A stretch of 64,000 bases of DNA from Cannabis sativa (taxonomy: Eukaryota > Streptophyta > Magnoliopsida > Rosales > Cannabaceae), in contig NC_083604.1 in the NCBI RefSeq assembly GCF_029168945.1, positions 43,085,686 to 43,149,685 on the forward strand, read 5' to 3'. The notes below the pieces were generated by a model, which was not told the origin of the DNA, searched no databases, and worked only from the letters and a program-made list of their open reading frames with translations. Positions 23,970-37,372 of the stretch are shown piece by piece. Numbering within the stretch: position 1 is the stretch's first letter; every line of letters starts with the position of its first letter. The position numbers and the translations under genes were made by a program.

Positions 23970-26900
23970 AAATTGTCAGTTGGAATGCACGTGGATTGGG
24001 GAATTCTAGTGCATTCCGTCATCTCCGTTTGCTTGTTAAAGAGCAATCCCCACATGTACTTTTTTTAATGGAAACTAAGTTAGGTCCTAATGTTATTTCC
24101 TGTTTTCGTCAAGCTTTAAATTTCAATAATGGACTTGAAGTTCCTATAGTAGGTTTAAGAGGGGTTTAATGTTGATTTGGAAAGACGATGTAGATGTAAC
24201 TCTTTTAAATTTTAATGCAAATGTATTTGATTGGTATATTAGCTTTGCACATTACACAAGATGGCACTTTTCTGCCCTTTATGGAGCCCCCAATGTTCAT
24301 CAACGATCCAACACCTGGACCCTTTTGGAAAGACTCAAAGATGTTGCAACTCTTTCTCCTTGATTGGTTATAGGAGATTTCAGTGAAATCCTATCCAATA
24401 CAAATAAATCAGGTGGTGCTTTGCGCAATGAATCACAAATGGGAAACTTTAGACATGCCCTTGACATTTGCCACTTGAATGAGCAGCCTTTTCAGGGTGA
24501 CCCTTTCACTTGGATAAAAGGAAGACATTCGGTGGACACTATCAAAGAGATGTTAGATTGGTGCTTCGTCAATGATCATTGGAACTCAATATTTGAACCT
24601 ATCACTACTCAACATTTAGACTACTATAACTCTGATCATAGAGCTCTATTAGTTGAGATTAACTTGAAAGATAATGTCAACCAGCAGCAGCGGACAAAAT
24701 AGGTTCAAATTTGAGCAAGTATGGCTACAACACGAAGAGACAGCAACAATTGCAGAATGCAAAGTCTGGCACTATCATCGACAGCTTTTTGGACAAATTG
24801 AAGGCTTGTGCTTCTTCATTACAGTAGTGGCACTATTCTAAATTTGGTAATTACAAGAAACAAATCACACATATACAACAACATGTTTCTAGATTAAACA
24901 ATGCCACAGCAAGAACCGCACCTATCATGGATGAACTTAAAAATCAGAGGACTTTTTAGATGATCTTTTGGCACAAGAAGAGATGTATTGGTAGCAGAGA
25001 TCTCCTGTGAATTGGCTTCAAAGTGGTGATCAAAATACTAAGTTCTTCCATGCTCATGCTTCATCACGCAAGTCGAGGAACAAAATAAATTTTCTGAGGG
25101 ATGACAATGGCAACAAAGTGGCTTCGAAAGATGGAATGACAACCATAATCACAGAGTATTTTGCTGATCTTTTTTCAGCTTCTATGGTAGACTTGAAGGC
25201 CTTGGAACTAGTCACAGAATCAATTCCATGTTCCATTACTGTAGAAATCAATGAGCTCCTCACCAAACCTCTTACTGCAACAGAAGTTCTAATAGCATTG
25301 AAGACAATGAGTCCCAACAAAGGCCCAAGTAGTGATGGCATGTCTGCCATGTTTTATCAAAATTATTGGCACATTGTTGGTTCAATAGTTACAGAAGTTT
25401 TTCTAGGTGTCTTGAATGATGGGTACAGTATGGATTCTATCAACACCTCAATCATTACACTAATTCCAAAGATTAAAGCTCCTTGTGGTATGGTTGATTT
25501 CCGTCCAATAAGCTTGTGTAATGTAATTTACAAGCTCATCTTTAAGATGTTGGTCATAAGGTTTAAGGAGGCGCTCCCACTGGTAATTTCTAAATCACAA
25601 AGCGCCTTTCTCTCAAATCGCCTCATAACGGATAACATTCTAGTAGCTTTTGAACTTGTGCATCACATCCAACATAGGACAAGGGGTGATAAAAGTTACT
25701 CTGCTTTCAAATTGGATATGAGTAAGGCATTTGATCGTGTCGAGTGGCCTTATCTTTGGGCAGTGATGCAGAAAATGGGCTTCGATATCAAATGGATAGT
25801 GTTGATTCAACATTGTCTAGCTTCCACAAGCTTATCTTTCTCACTCAATGGTGAAGTTACGGGGTATGTCAAACCAACAAGAGGTCTCCGACAAGGGGAT
25901 ATCTCTTCTTGATTTGCTCTGAGGGACTATCCAGATTGCTACAGAAGGAGGAAGTGGCTGGTAATCTTTGAGGTTTACGCATAACCAGGCATGCACCATC
26001 AGTCTCACACTTATTTTTTGCGGATGATAGCCTATTGTTCTGTGAAACTATGGAGGGGTTAGCTTTAGCAATACGAAGATCCTTGGACATTTACCACCGA
26101 GCTTCAGGCCAAATGCTAAACAATAAGAAATCAGTTATGTCTTTCTCTCCGAATACGGCAGTTGCTGCCCAAACTTTCTTCCAACAGACTTTACAAATGC
26201 CAATTAGTAAATGCCATGAACGTTATCTTGGATTGCCTTCTTATTCAGGCCGAGACAAAAAAGAGTTATTCAGTAACATCAAAGAACGTGTTTGGAAATT
26301 AATGCATGATTGGAATGAAAAAAAGTTCTCCGTTGGTGGTAAAGAGGTGTTACTCAAAGCGGTGGTTCAATCAATACCGAGTTGCTTCTATCTAACAAAA
26401 ACCTTCTATCAACAATTAGAGAGTATGATGGCTAATTTTTGGTGGGGTTCAAACAAAGATGGCACAAAAATACATTGGAGAAGATGGAAATTATTATGTA
26501 AATCAAAATTTGATGGTGGCATGAGATTTCGATCATTTGTGCATTACAACCAAGTTGTTATAGCTAAGCAAGCCTAGAGATTCTTTAAAATGCCTAACAC
26601 TTTGTTGAGCCAATTGTTGAAATGCAGGTACTTCCCTAACAACATATTCTTGGAAGCAAGGTTAGGACATTCACCTTCTCTCACATGGCAAGGCATCCAA
26701 TGGGGTCGTGAACTTCTTGCTCAAGGGCTACGATACAAAGTTGGGAATGGTTTCAATATATATTATGGATTAGACAAATGGATACCTGGTCATACGGAGT
26801 TCAAGCCTATTGCCTACAATGAGCCAAATACCTTGCCAGTTGCCAATTTTATCACAGCTGAACGGGAATGGAACTTGCAATTGCTTTAGGATTTTTTTGG

Positions 26901-27245
26901 ACAATTGGATATTGATCTAATTGTCACAATTCCTCTAAGCTTCTTTCCTTCCGGTGATGGACTAATTTGGCATCACACCACCACAGGCATATAAACGGTA
27001 AAGTCAGGATTCCACTTAGCTCCGAACATAGAAGAACAACACCATTCTTCATCATTAAACTTACACAGGGATTGGTGGAAAACCTTTTGGAGCTTGAAAC
27101 TACCATCAAAGATCAAAATCTTTACATGGAAAGTTCTTCACAATGCTATCCAAACGGCTGCTGCACTCCGTCGCCGAAAGGTTATTGACTCAGCTGCTTG
27201 TTTGAGGTATTCACATGCATGGAAATCAGTTGGACATGCACTTTT

Positions 27246-29154
27246 TGTTGGAAATTATTTTACCAGGATCTAGATTTACTAACATGTATGTTGGATTAAC
27301 AACCTAATATGAATTCTCAAACAATAAAAATAAACACATATAAAGTTAGAAAACCTTACAGTGGGTGCAGCGGAATAATATGACTCCTTCCGTTCAGATC
27401 TCTAGCCCTTGATTCCTTTCTGTAGCAGAGCATCACCAAGATCTGAACCTGGATCTTCTTTTCTCCTTCTTTGATGCAGAAATTCCATAGTCTTACATAC
27501 TATGATTGAGATACCACTTGATGTGTGTGGGCACTACTCATCTCACAAGGATTTCAAAATTTTCTCTCTTTTTCTCTCTTGAATTTCGTGGCTTATGATG
27601 CTTACAAGAGAAGAGAACAAGGTTGCTTTATATAGGGAAAAGGGAGAGCACAACTTTCTAAATAAACAGTTTCCTCTTTTACTGTGTAATTGATTAACTG
27701 CCTTATTTAGTGTGATCCACCACTTTCCTATTATTGCTAGGCTTTGATTAGCAATTACATGGCAATTAAAATTGAAAATAATAATTGGGAAACACACAAA
27801 GAGGTGCCGGCCATAGGGTGAAATGGGCCTCACTTGGATTTTGCAGTTTCCTCAATTTTATTTCAATTTCTCCAAAAATGCCATTTTTCCAATTCTAATC
27901 ATTTAAATGCCAAAACTAATTATTTAATAACTAAAATAGATTATTAAATAATATTGTCATTTAAAATAATTATTAATTAGACATACAAAGTCTCTTAATT
28001 AATAATTAAACCTAGAAACCCTTTTCTTTACGATTTCATCCTTACTTAGTGAGAATTCATAAAGTAGACATAGTCTAACTTTTAGAATTATAATTGATTA
28101 ATTAAAATCAATTAACTGAGTCTTACAAGCAGTATGGTCTCAAGTAGTATGGGGACCATGGGTCTATATGACCGAGCTTCCAATAAGTCGAACCGAATTT
28201 ACTAAGTAAATTCCCTAACTTATTAATTCCTCATTGAATCCACACTTAGAACTTGGAATTGCACTCTCAGTCATATAGAACGCTCTATATGTTCCACGAT
28301 ACAGACACATCATTAGTTATCCATTGTTATAACCCTAATGTGATCAATGATCCTCTATATAGATGATTTACACTGTAAAGGGATTAAATTACCGTAACAC
28401 CCTACAATGTATTTTATCCTTAAAACACTTAACCCTGTATAAATGATATTTCACCTAAGTGAAATGAGATCTCCACCATTTATCTTCGTTTGGTTAAGCT
28501 CGAAGGAAATCATCCTTTACTTCTATTTGCCAAATAGAAGCTATAGATTCCATATTTATGTTAGCGCTCCCACTCAATTGCACTACCGTGTTCCCAAAAT
28601 GTACGTATCACCCTGACACAAAACTAGGCTTAACTAACAAATCAAAGAACACGAGTAACACTCTTGAAATTGAGCCTAACCATATCAGGATTGAGATCAT
28701 TTGATCTAGGATCAACAGGTGATATTGAATTGAATAGATATTACGGTAAGTTTTATCACATCTAATCAAAGTTCAATATTGGTCCCTTCCGATGTATACT
28801 CCATACATCCGATACTGGTAAACTTTGCCAATGTCCTGGAAAAGACATAACACTTTTCCAAGGTGTAAGAATACCTATCGCTGATTATACCATGTCAGTC
28901 TAAATCTAGTGTTCTGACAAATCAGGGAATAAACTTTTGAACATATAATTAAGATTATATTCCACTGTGCTGACAACACTATAATCTTTAACCAACTCCT
29001 ATGTTCTGGACTTAAAAAGAATTCATACATTATATACATATAATCATGAAATAAATCATGTGAACCATGCAACATAAAATGTTATTTCTAATCTTTATTA
29101 ATAAGTAAATCTGATTATATGAAATGAGTTTTATTTAGGGCATAAAACCCAACA
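27246..29154 (-). repeat. Copia-family LTR B (3' LTR of the complete element)
   Basis: Plus-strand reading starts TGTTGGAAATTATTTTACC and ends AAACCCAACA (1909 bp). The minus-strand TATA-like box TATATAAAG lies near 27633. The polypurine tract AAGTGGGAGTT of the minus strand is directly next to it at 29155-29165. Confidence 0.92.
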
Positions 29155-32100
29155 AACTCCCACTTGCACTAATATAAAACAAAAAGTGCATTTCAAATAA
29201 TCATTAACACCTTGATATACCAATCAAGTGTAATAGTAGTAAACTTCTCGTAATAGGATCTGACAGGTTGAATTAAACCCAACCTCTTCTCCACCATTAC
29301 TCTTCCTTAATCACAAAATCCATGATAATGTGAAATTCCTCTCTATATGTCTACTTTCTTGGGATACTGGATTCTATACTTTTGGGCAACTACTCTTTGG
29401 TTATTCAGGAAGTAACCCTAGTAGTTAAGGCAAGTTGGAACAGTGCCACAAATGTATAGAACTTTCCTTAGACTGAATAAGTATCTTTCCTGCAACTTTT
29501 AACATTCAGTCTCTCTCTGGTAGACCAAGAGAATTCAGATAGGTTTTTACACTTCTCCAAAATCGCTACTCCACCCCGAAAGTAATCACCATCTCATCAG
29601 CTGACTCTCTAGCACACAGGCAAGTCTCGAAATCTGATGTGGTGTAGTCTAAGAGTTTTAAAAAACCACCCTTATTGACTAACATATAGTTCATCTTCAT
29701 AATCTTAAAATTTACTTGATTTTCTTCCAATGTTCCTCTCCTGGATTAATATGATACCTACTCATTACTCCCACTCAACAGCAGGTGTCTAGTCTAAGGC
29801 ATACAAAAGCATATCTTAGACCTCTCACTGTTGATTTAAGAATTCTTTCATGGCTTTATCTTTTCTGGAATAGTTGAAACTTTTCCTTAGATAAATAAAA
29901 TCTACATCTAAGAAGTTGTGAAGCTTCTATAGATTGCCATTGGAAAGAAAATGCTTCAACATCTTACTAAAGTAAGTTGCTTGCATTAGAGTAAGTAATT
30001 ACCAGGTATACCACAAGCCATAGGTTTAGATAAACTCAAACCTACAATAATAGGAACAGGAAGTTTTGTTAAGTCCATTGAATAGACTTATTAACGAAAA
30101 TTTCCTTTCATGTCCTTGTAATAGAAAACTTTAGGTTACTCCATGTGAATGGATCAAACCATAGTTCTATTGGCTTTCTTCTTAGTTTCTTATCTTGACA
30201 ATCCATTACTTGTTTAAACTCACAATGGATTTTAATCACTAGTGTCTTCCAAGTCATAAGAAGGTAAAGTTCCTAGAAACTCTCCCACTACAACAAGGTA
30301 CCGTGAACTATGTCAAAGAAAACTAAATGGTATAGACCTCTTCAGTTGTGTTAAGACAACAGAGTCAGTGGGATCATCTTGTAACGAATAAGATGATAGA
30401 ACACTTATGGAATCAAGAAAAAAAATATCTCCTTTATTTGCTACTTTATTTTCAGACTTAGTCATTTTCTTAGAAAAGTAGTATTTGTTTAAACAAACAC
30501 TTTCTTATCTAATGACTATGGGATGCTCCACCCCTAATCACTTAGAATAGCTAACAAACATGCAAACCAAGGTTAGCAGTTCTAGCTTTTCTTAAGATTT
30601 CGATTAGGTCATCCATGAATCTAGTAATGATTTACATTAAGTATACAACCATTGCATCATTCTGAAATTTTATTACCATAGAAGGATTTAGGCAACGACT
30701 AGTAACTAATCATCAATATGCAACTCTAATTACTGGGGAGGTAAGTTTGGATATAATTCAAAAATCAAATTAATGATCTTTGAACTGCATATCTACTAAC
30801 TTTTTCTCCACCCCTATCAGTTCGCAAGATCTTTAACCACTTACCTTCACCATTGCTAGAAATTCATGAAATTTTTCAAACATTTCAAATTTCTTTTGCA
30901 TAAGGTAAAATCTAGAGTGATCGTTTTAAGAATACAACGAAGACTCATATCCACCCCTGAATGTACATCCATCTGCAAATGAACTTACTTTCAGTGGATA
31001 TAGGCATATTAACTCTTTGCAGAGATTGATCTTGTCAAAACCACTATGAACAAGATACAAATGCCATAGATTTATAAAATATGTGGTTGTATCTTTTAGT
31101 TACAACAAAGAGTTCTTAGAATAGTGCAAGTGGATTCTGGTCACAGAATACTAAACTCATACAATTTAAATCCATTGAAAGAAAATGGTCATGAAACACT
31201 TGTGAAAGTGTAACTGTATAATTAGTAATTCTTTCTTGGACCACCACTACTAATCTAACTCTATGATTTGCCAATACAAGTAGGAGATATCTAAGATTGA
31301 GGATTTATATCATTTTGGGATAGAATTCTGGGAATATAATCATATGCGTCATCTAATTTCTTAAGAGAAAATAAGACTTTATATGATTTATAGACCATTC
31401 ATCCAATGATATGTCATTAAGCTAATTCAAAATGAATAAGCTAAGAAGAATTAGGATAATTTCGTTTTAAATAAGAATCCAACGATGCTCCGATTAGCGA
31501 GAGTCAAAGTAATCTTATTTATACAATCTTCTTGTTTCATATTGTAAAACACTAGTCTAAGGTGTCATCAATTGATGAACAGCTAGATGTTGCATATACA
31601 ATATTTATCTTTCGAGATCTAACACTATTATGTTAGTCTAATGGTGAAAATCCATTAGGGATTTATCTCATTAGAAAAACAAATCAAGTTAGACCAACAA
31701 TGAAGATTCGAAATTAAACTACAATTTAATAACAGAAAATAACATGGTTCAATACAAATTCATACACAATTCAGAAATTATCAAAGCATATAGCAAGTAA
31801 GAATGACAAGTGAAAATACTAAAACATACAATCCTAAATAATTTCCAAGGTTTTCAACAAACTGATATCAGTGTCTCGTTTAGGCGAGAGTCAAAGCTAC
31901 CATTCATTGAATAGAGTTGTCAGCTCATCTAAAATGTTAAACATTCTAGCAACCTTTTATTCGATCAAGATGTGAATCTGCGTTGTCCCGTTTAGGCGAG
32001 AGTCAAGGCTATTCTATCTTATGAGCTTCCACCATTGTTTCATATTCTTGTAAGTCTTATACAGTCGCCACCATTAGGGTGAGCATAAACTATATAAAAA

Positions 32101-35100
32101 ACTTACAAGATTACTTATCTTTCGAGATTAAACGGTGCTAACTACCTAATGAACGTTCCTCCATTAGGGAGGATTACTCACTAAAATAATAGCTATGTAA
32201 AACCAACAATGGAGATCGAATATCCTTATAATAAAGCTTATTATTTAATGAAGGTTTGTATTTTCTTCTAATATTTATTTTAATCAATTTATTTTAAATA
32301 TATATTTATTTAATTAAAATTTCCAATTTGGAATGAAAAATTCTAAATATAAATTTTAATTTAATATTTATAAATTATACTTAGATGGATAAATAACGTG
32401 AATTATTTCCATCTTAGTAATAATTTCCATAAATATTTAGAACATTATTCAATTTAAGTTGTTTCAAAATTAATTTACAACTCAAATTTAATTTTCTATA
32501 AATATATATTGCATTTTCGAAAATGCTTTAAAATAAAATAAAAATAAATCCTGAAAAATTACTCTAATTTTATGTTGGCCCAAAATTAATAAAAATTAAT
32601 TTTCAACAAAAAATATAATTTCCCTATTTAATTAAATATCTAAGAAAAATTTCAAATATTTAAGTATCATGATTAAAAAATCAACTTAAATATTAAATTT
32701 CTATTTAATTAAATACACTAGAAAAATACTTCAAGCAAAATAGATAATATCTATCTAGACTTTCATAGACTAATTAATTCAATTTCTAATAATAATATAT
32801 TTTAGTTCATTTATTTTAATTAATCATTAAATGAAAAAATCAATGATTTAAGTTGGTCCAAAATTAAATAAATAATTTTTAACTTTAATTTATTTTTCAA
32901 ATTAAATTCGAAATTTCTGCATCAAGGTGATGCAATTTCGAAATTTTGGGAAATGATTAATAAAATAAAATAAAATATATTTTTGAAAATTATTCAGCTT
33001 TAAGTTAATCTGAAACAAGATTCCAAACTTAAGACAATTTTCAACTTTAATTAAATAACATGAAAATAACAATATTAAAGTATCATGATTAAAATCAACT
33101 TAGATATTGAAATTTTCAATTTAATTAAATGTATTAAATTCAAGAAATAAATAATTAAGTAAAGAGGAAACTTAATTATTAATTCTAGTTTAATACTAGG
33201 AAAATATACTAAACTTAGATTGTACCAAAATTAATTAGGAAACAATTAATTTCACAATCTATGATATTTTCCTATTTAATATTAGAAATAATAACTAGTA
33301 CTAGAAATAACTATCTAGAATATATCATTGACTAAGTATTTTTCTAAAATTAACTTTAAAATATTACAATGAAAAATAAATTTCATATATTTTAAAAGTT
33401 AATTATGTTGCTAATTCAATTTTAATTAGGTTAGACTAATATAATTAACCTAATACAATTATTTAAATAAGGCAAATGGGCCTTCATAATTGGGGTAGTT
33501 CATGTGAGGGGGAGCTGGGTTCAGTATGTCGTACCCACTTCTATGGCCCCCAACTCTCACACAAGGCCCAAAAGAGAGGAATTTAACCTTAAAATAAACA
33601 ATTTTTATTCATTGAATAAGCCCAAGTCTAATTGGACCTAAATAAATTTCCTTATGTCAAAATTTATTTTAGCAACCTAGTCCATTTACTTAGTAAAAAC
33701 TTAAATGGGCTTCCTATATGCATCTAAGCCCAAAAGCAAACATATAGGCTCACACAGGTCAAATGATTTGGATGGGCCCTATCATGTTACTAGGTTTACA
33801 CAGATAAAAGAAGTACAAAATTTACCTGTTACAAATTATTTATAAAATCTATCGTCAATTGGACTATGATTAAAATTAGATCATTGGATCATGATCTGTC
33901 AACAAGTTAATCATAGCAATTTAGATCAGATAAATAATAGGTTTGTTAAAAAGTTTTGAATAAACAATATAAATAAACAAACATTGTCCATGTAACAGAT
34001 GTGAAAATAAGATATTAATATAATTAAATTATTATTCTTAAACTAACCAAATAAAGGAAACTAATTTTAAAATATCTAGGTTTATTTGAATCAAATTAAA
34101 TTAAATATCTAATAAGATCAATGATTTGAAAGGAAAGAATCTTCAATATCCCTTTCAGATCTTATAATTTAATAAAATAAACTAATTTTAAAATAGATTT
34201 GGTTAGATAATTATTATTTTAGAAATAAAATAATAAATGAATAATAATTACCATAATTATATGTCAAAATATCTCAAATTAAGCAATATTCAAATCTCTA
34301 CAAAAATATCTATGTTATTTAAATATTTAAGATATGATTTATAAATTTCTAATAAGGAAAAAAATGATATATATATATATAGAAAAAATATTATTTTTAA
34401 ACTTATAATTTATAAATAATTAAATATTTAACAAAATAACAAATTTTTGAATTTGAAAAATATTATGGTAAGTATATCTATAAAAATATCTATATTAATT
34501 TCAAATTTATTAATTATTTAATTTGTCATATAAAATAATTTTAATATAATATTTTAAATAAAAAGACAAAGTTATCTTTTTAATTTAAAATATCTTAAAT
34601 ATCAAAATATCTAATCTTATAATTAAATAATGAATAAATATTAAAGAAGTTAACAAATTTTTAAATCTAACCATAATAGGAAATATTTAAAATTGGAAAC
34701 ATTCCAAAATAGAAATATTTAAAAATTGGAAAAATTCCAAATTGAAAATATTTAAAATTGGAAACATTTCAATTTAGAAATATTTAAAAAAGGAAAAATG
34801 AATTTTTGGGAAACAAACCCATGAAAAAATTGGATTTTTGGGAAAAAAATCCCAAAAATCGCAATTTTGGGTTTTTGCTGCCAGTAGGCTGCAACTGCAG
34901 CAAAAATAGGCTGCATGACACCCAAAACGCGCGCGGAGCAGGTGGTGAGCAGCCCTATCTGCCGAGAAATCTCAGCGGGCTGCTGGGATCCTGGGCGAGA
35001 CGCACGAGCGTGCTGCAGGGTCCTCAAGGCTAGTCACGCGCGCGGAAAGGGAAGGTGCTCGAGGGTCTGGTGCGCATGAGCACCACCCTCGACACCATGA

Positions 35101-35378
35101 AATCCCGATTTTCAAAAATTCATATCTTTTTCGATTTTTATCGGAATCGAGTTCCGTAAAAACAAAAATTGCTTAATTTTTCACAAGGAATCCAAATAAA
35201 ATATTTTCAAAAATTGAAAAAATATATATTTCATGGAAAAATTTCGTACAACCCATACATTCATCACATAAGCACATAAACCAACATGAAACCATCCAAA
35301 TCAACACAAAAACATGCAAATCATCGTTTTAATTCATATTACATGAAAGTAAATCGTTACCATGGCTCTGGTGCCAGT
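29155..35378 (-). pseudogene. Interior of the copia element, decayed pol
   Basis: Read on the minus strand from 35378 downwards. It has a primer site, a GC-rich leader (about 35100-34870), long AT-rich sequence, a duplicated block at about 31490-32225, a GAG-pre-integrase and integrase remnant near 31090-30780, then reverse transcriptase/RNase H remnants to 29155. Frameshifts and stops are everywhere. The same RNase H decay pattern recurs at 2138 and 37373, so the family spread after losing its coding function. Confidence 0.8.
35361..35376 (-). promoter_or_regulatory. Primer binding site of the copia element
   Basis: Two bases inside the 5' LTR, the minus strand reads TGGCACCAGAGCCATG. The usual copia site, complementary to initiator tRNA-Met, is TGGTATCAGAGC. 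The copy differs by two C/T transitions. Confidence 0.8.
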
Positions 35379-37286
35379 TGTTGGAAATTATTTTACCAGG
35401 ATCTAGATTTACTAACATGTATGTTGGATTAACAACCTAATATGAATTCTAAAATAATGAAAATAAACACATATAAAGTTAGAAAACCTTACAGTGGGTG
35501 CAGCGGAATAATATGACTCCTTCCGTTCAGATCTGTAGCCCTTGATTCCTTTCTGTAGCAGAGCATCACCAAGATCTGAACCTGGATCTTCTTTTCTCCT
35601 TCTTTGATGCAGAAATTCCATAGTCTTACATACTATGATTGAGATACCAGTTGGTGTGTGTGGGCACTACTCATCTCACAAGGATTTCAAAATTTTCTCT
35701 CTTTTTCTCTCTTGAATTTCGTGGCTTATGATGCTTACAAGAGAAGAGAACAAGGTTGCTTTATGTAGGGAAAAGGGAGAGCACAACTTTCTAAATAAAC
35801 AGTTTCCTCTTTTACTGTGTAATTGATTAACTGCCTTATTTAGTGTGATCCACCACTTTCCTATTATTGCTAGGCTTTGATTAGCAATTACATGGCAATT
35901 AAAATTGAAAATAATAATTGGAAAACACACAAAGAGGTGCCGACCATAGGGTGAAATGGGCCTCACTTGGATTTTGCAGTTTCCTCAATTTTATTTCAAT
36001 TTCTCCAAAAATGTCATTTTTCCAATTCTAATCATTTAAATGCCAAAACTAATTATTTAATAACTAAAATAGATTATTAAATAATATTGTCATTTAAAAT
36101 AATTATTAATTAGACATACAAAGTCTCTTAATTAATAATTAAACCTAGAAACCCTTTTCTTTACGATTTCATCCTTACTTAGTGAGAATTCATAAAGTAG
36201 ACATAGTCTAACTTTTAGAATTATAATTGATAAATTAAAATCAATTAACTGAGTCTTACAAGCAGTATGGTCTCAACTAGTATGGGGACCATGGGTCTAT
36301 ATGACCGAGCTTCCAATAAGTCGAACCGAATTTACTAAGTAAATTCCCTAACTTATTAATTCCTCATTGAATCCACACTTAGAACTTGGAATTGCACTCT
36401 CAGTCATATAGAACGCTCTATATGTTCCACGATATAGACACGTCATTAGTTATCCATTGTTATAACCCTAATGTGATCAATGATCCTCTATATAGATGAT
36501 TTACACTGTAAAGGGATTAAATTACCGTAACACCCTACAATGTATTTTATCCTTAAAACACTTAACCCTGTATAAATGATATTTCACCTAAGTGAAATGA
36601 GATCTCCACCATTTATCTTCGTTTGGTTAAGCTCGAAGGAAATCATCCTTTACTTTTATTTGCCAAATAGAAGCTATAGATTCCATATTTATGTTAGCGC
36701 TCCCACTCAATTGCACTACCGTGTTCCCAAAATGTACGTATCACCCTGACACAAAACTAGGCTTAACTAACAAATCAAAGAACACGAGTAACACTCTTGA
36801 AATTGAGCCTAACCATATCAGGATTGAGATCATTTGATCTAGGATCAACAGGTGATATTGAATTGAATAGATATTACGGTAAGTCTTATCACATCTAATC
36901 AAAGTTCAATATCGGTCCCTTCCGATGTATACTCTATACATCCGATACTGGTAAACTTTGCCAATGTCCTGGAAAGGACATAACACTTTTCCAAGGTGTA
37001 AGAATACCTATCGCTGATTATACCATGTCAGTCTAAATCCAGTGTTCTGACAAATCAGGGAATAAACTTTTGAACATATAATTAAGATTATATTCCACTG
37101 TGCTGACAACACTATAATCTTTAACCAACTCATATGTTCTGGACTTAAAAAGAATTCATACATTATATACATATAATCATGAAATAAATCATGTGAACCA
37201 TGCAACATAAAATGTTAATCTGATCTTTATTAATAAGTAAATCTGATTATATGAAATGAGATTTATTTAGGGCATAAAACCCAACA
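35379..37286 (-). repeat. Copia-family LTR C (5' LTR of the complete element)
   Basis: It starts TGTTGGAAATTATTTTACC and ends AAACCCAACA (1908 bp). It is almost identical to LTR B over its full length, and the TSD CTTTT follows directly. Confidence 0.92.
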
Positions 37287-37372
37287 CTTTTCTATTGTAA
37301 ATGTGCGAAATCAGTTTGGAAGGAAACAAAGTTCACTACTGAATTTCAAAAAGCACAACATATGTATAATGG

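Larger units (their letters stand above)
27246..37286 (-). mobile_element. Complete Ty1/copia-type element, 10,041 bp, TSD CTTTT
   Basis: The two LTRs (27246-29154 and 35379-37286) flank a 6.2-kb interior. The exact 5-bp duplication CTTTT lies at 27241-27245 and 37287-37291. It sits in the zf-RVT part of the LINE. On the minus strand the order is 5' LTR, primer site, GC-rich leader, pol remnants, polypurine tract, 3' LTR. By eye the LTRs differ at roughly two dozen of 1908 positions. No long open frame survives inside. Readable fragments include LWHLYLVHSGFDKINL (GAG-pre-integrase), KWLKILRTDRGGE (integrase) and a decayed RNase H. It looks non-autonomous. Confidence 0.93.

Noticed and set aside
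34752..35033. Short frames in the GC-rich leader of the copia element
   Set aside because: They lie between primer site and pol of an element whose coding region is dead, and match nothing I know.
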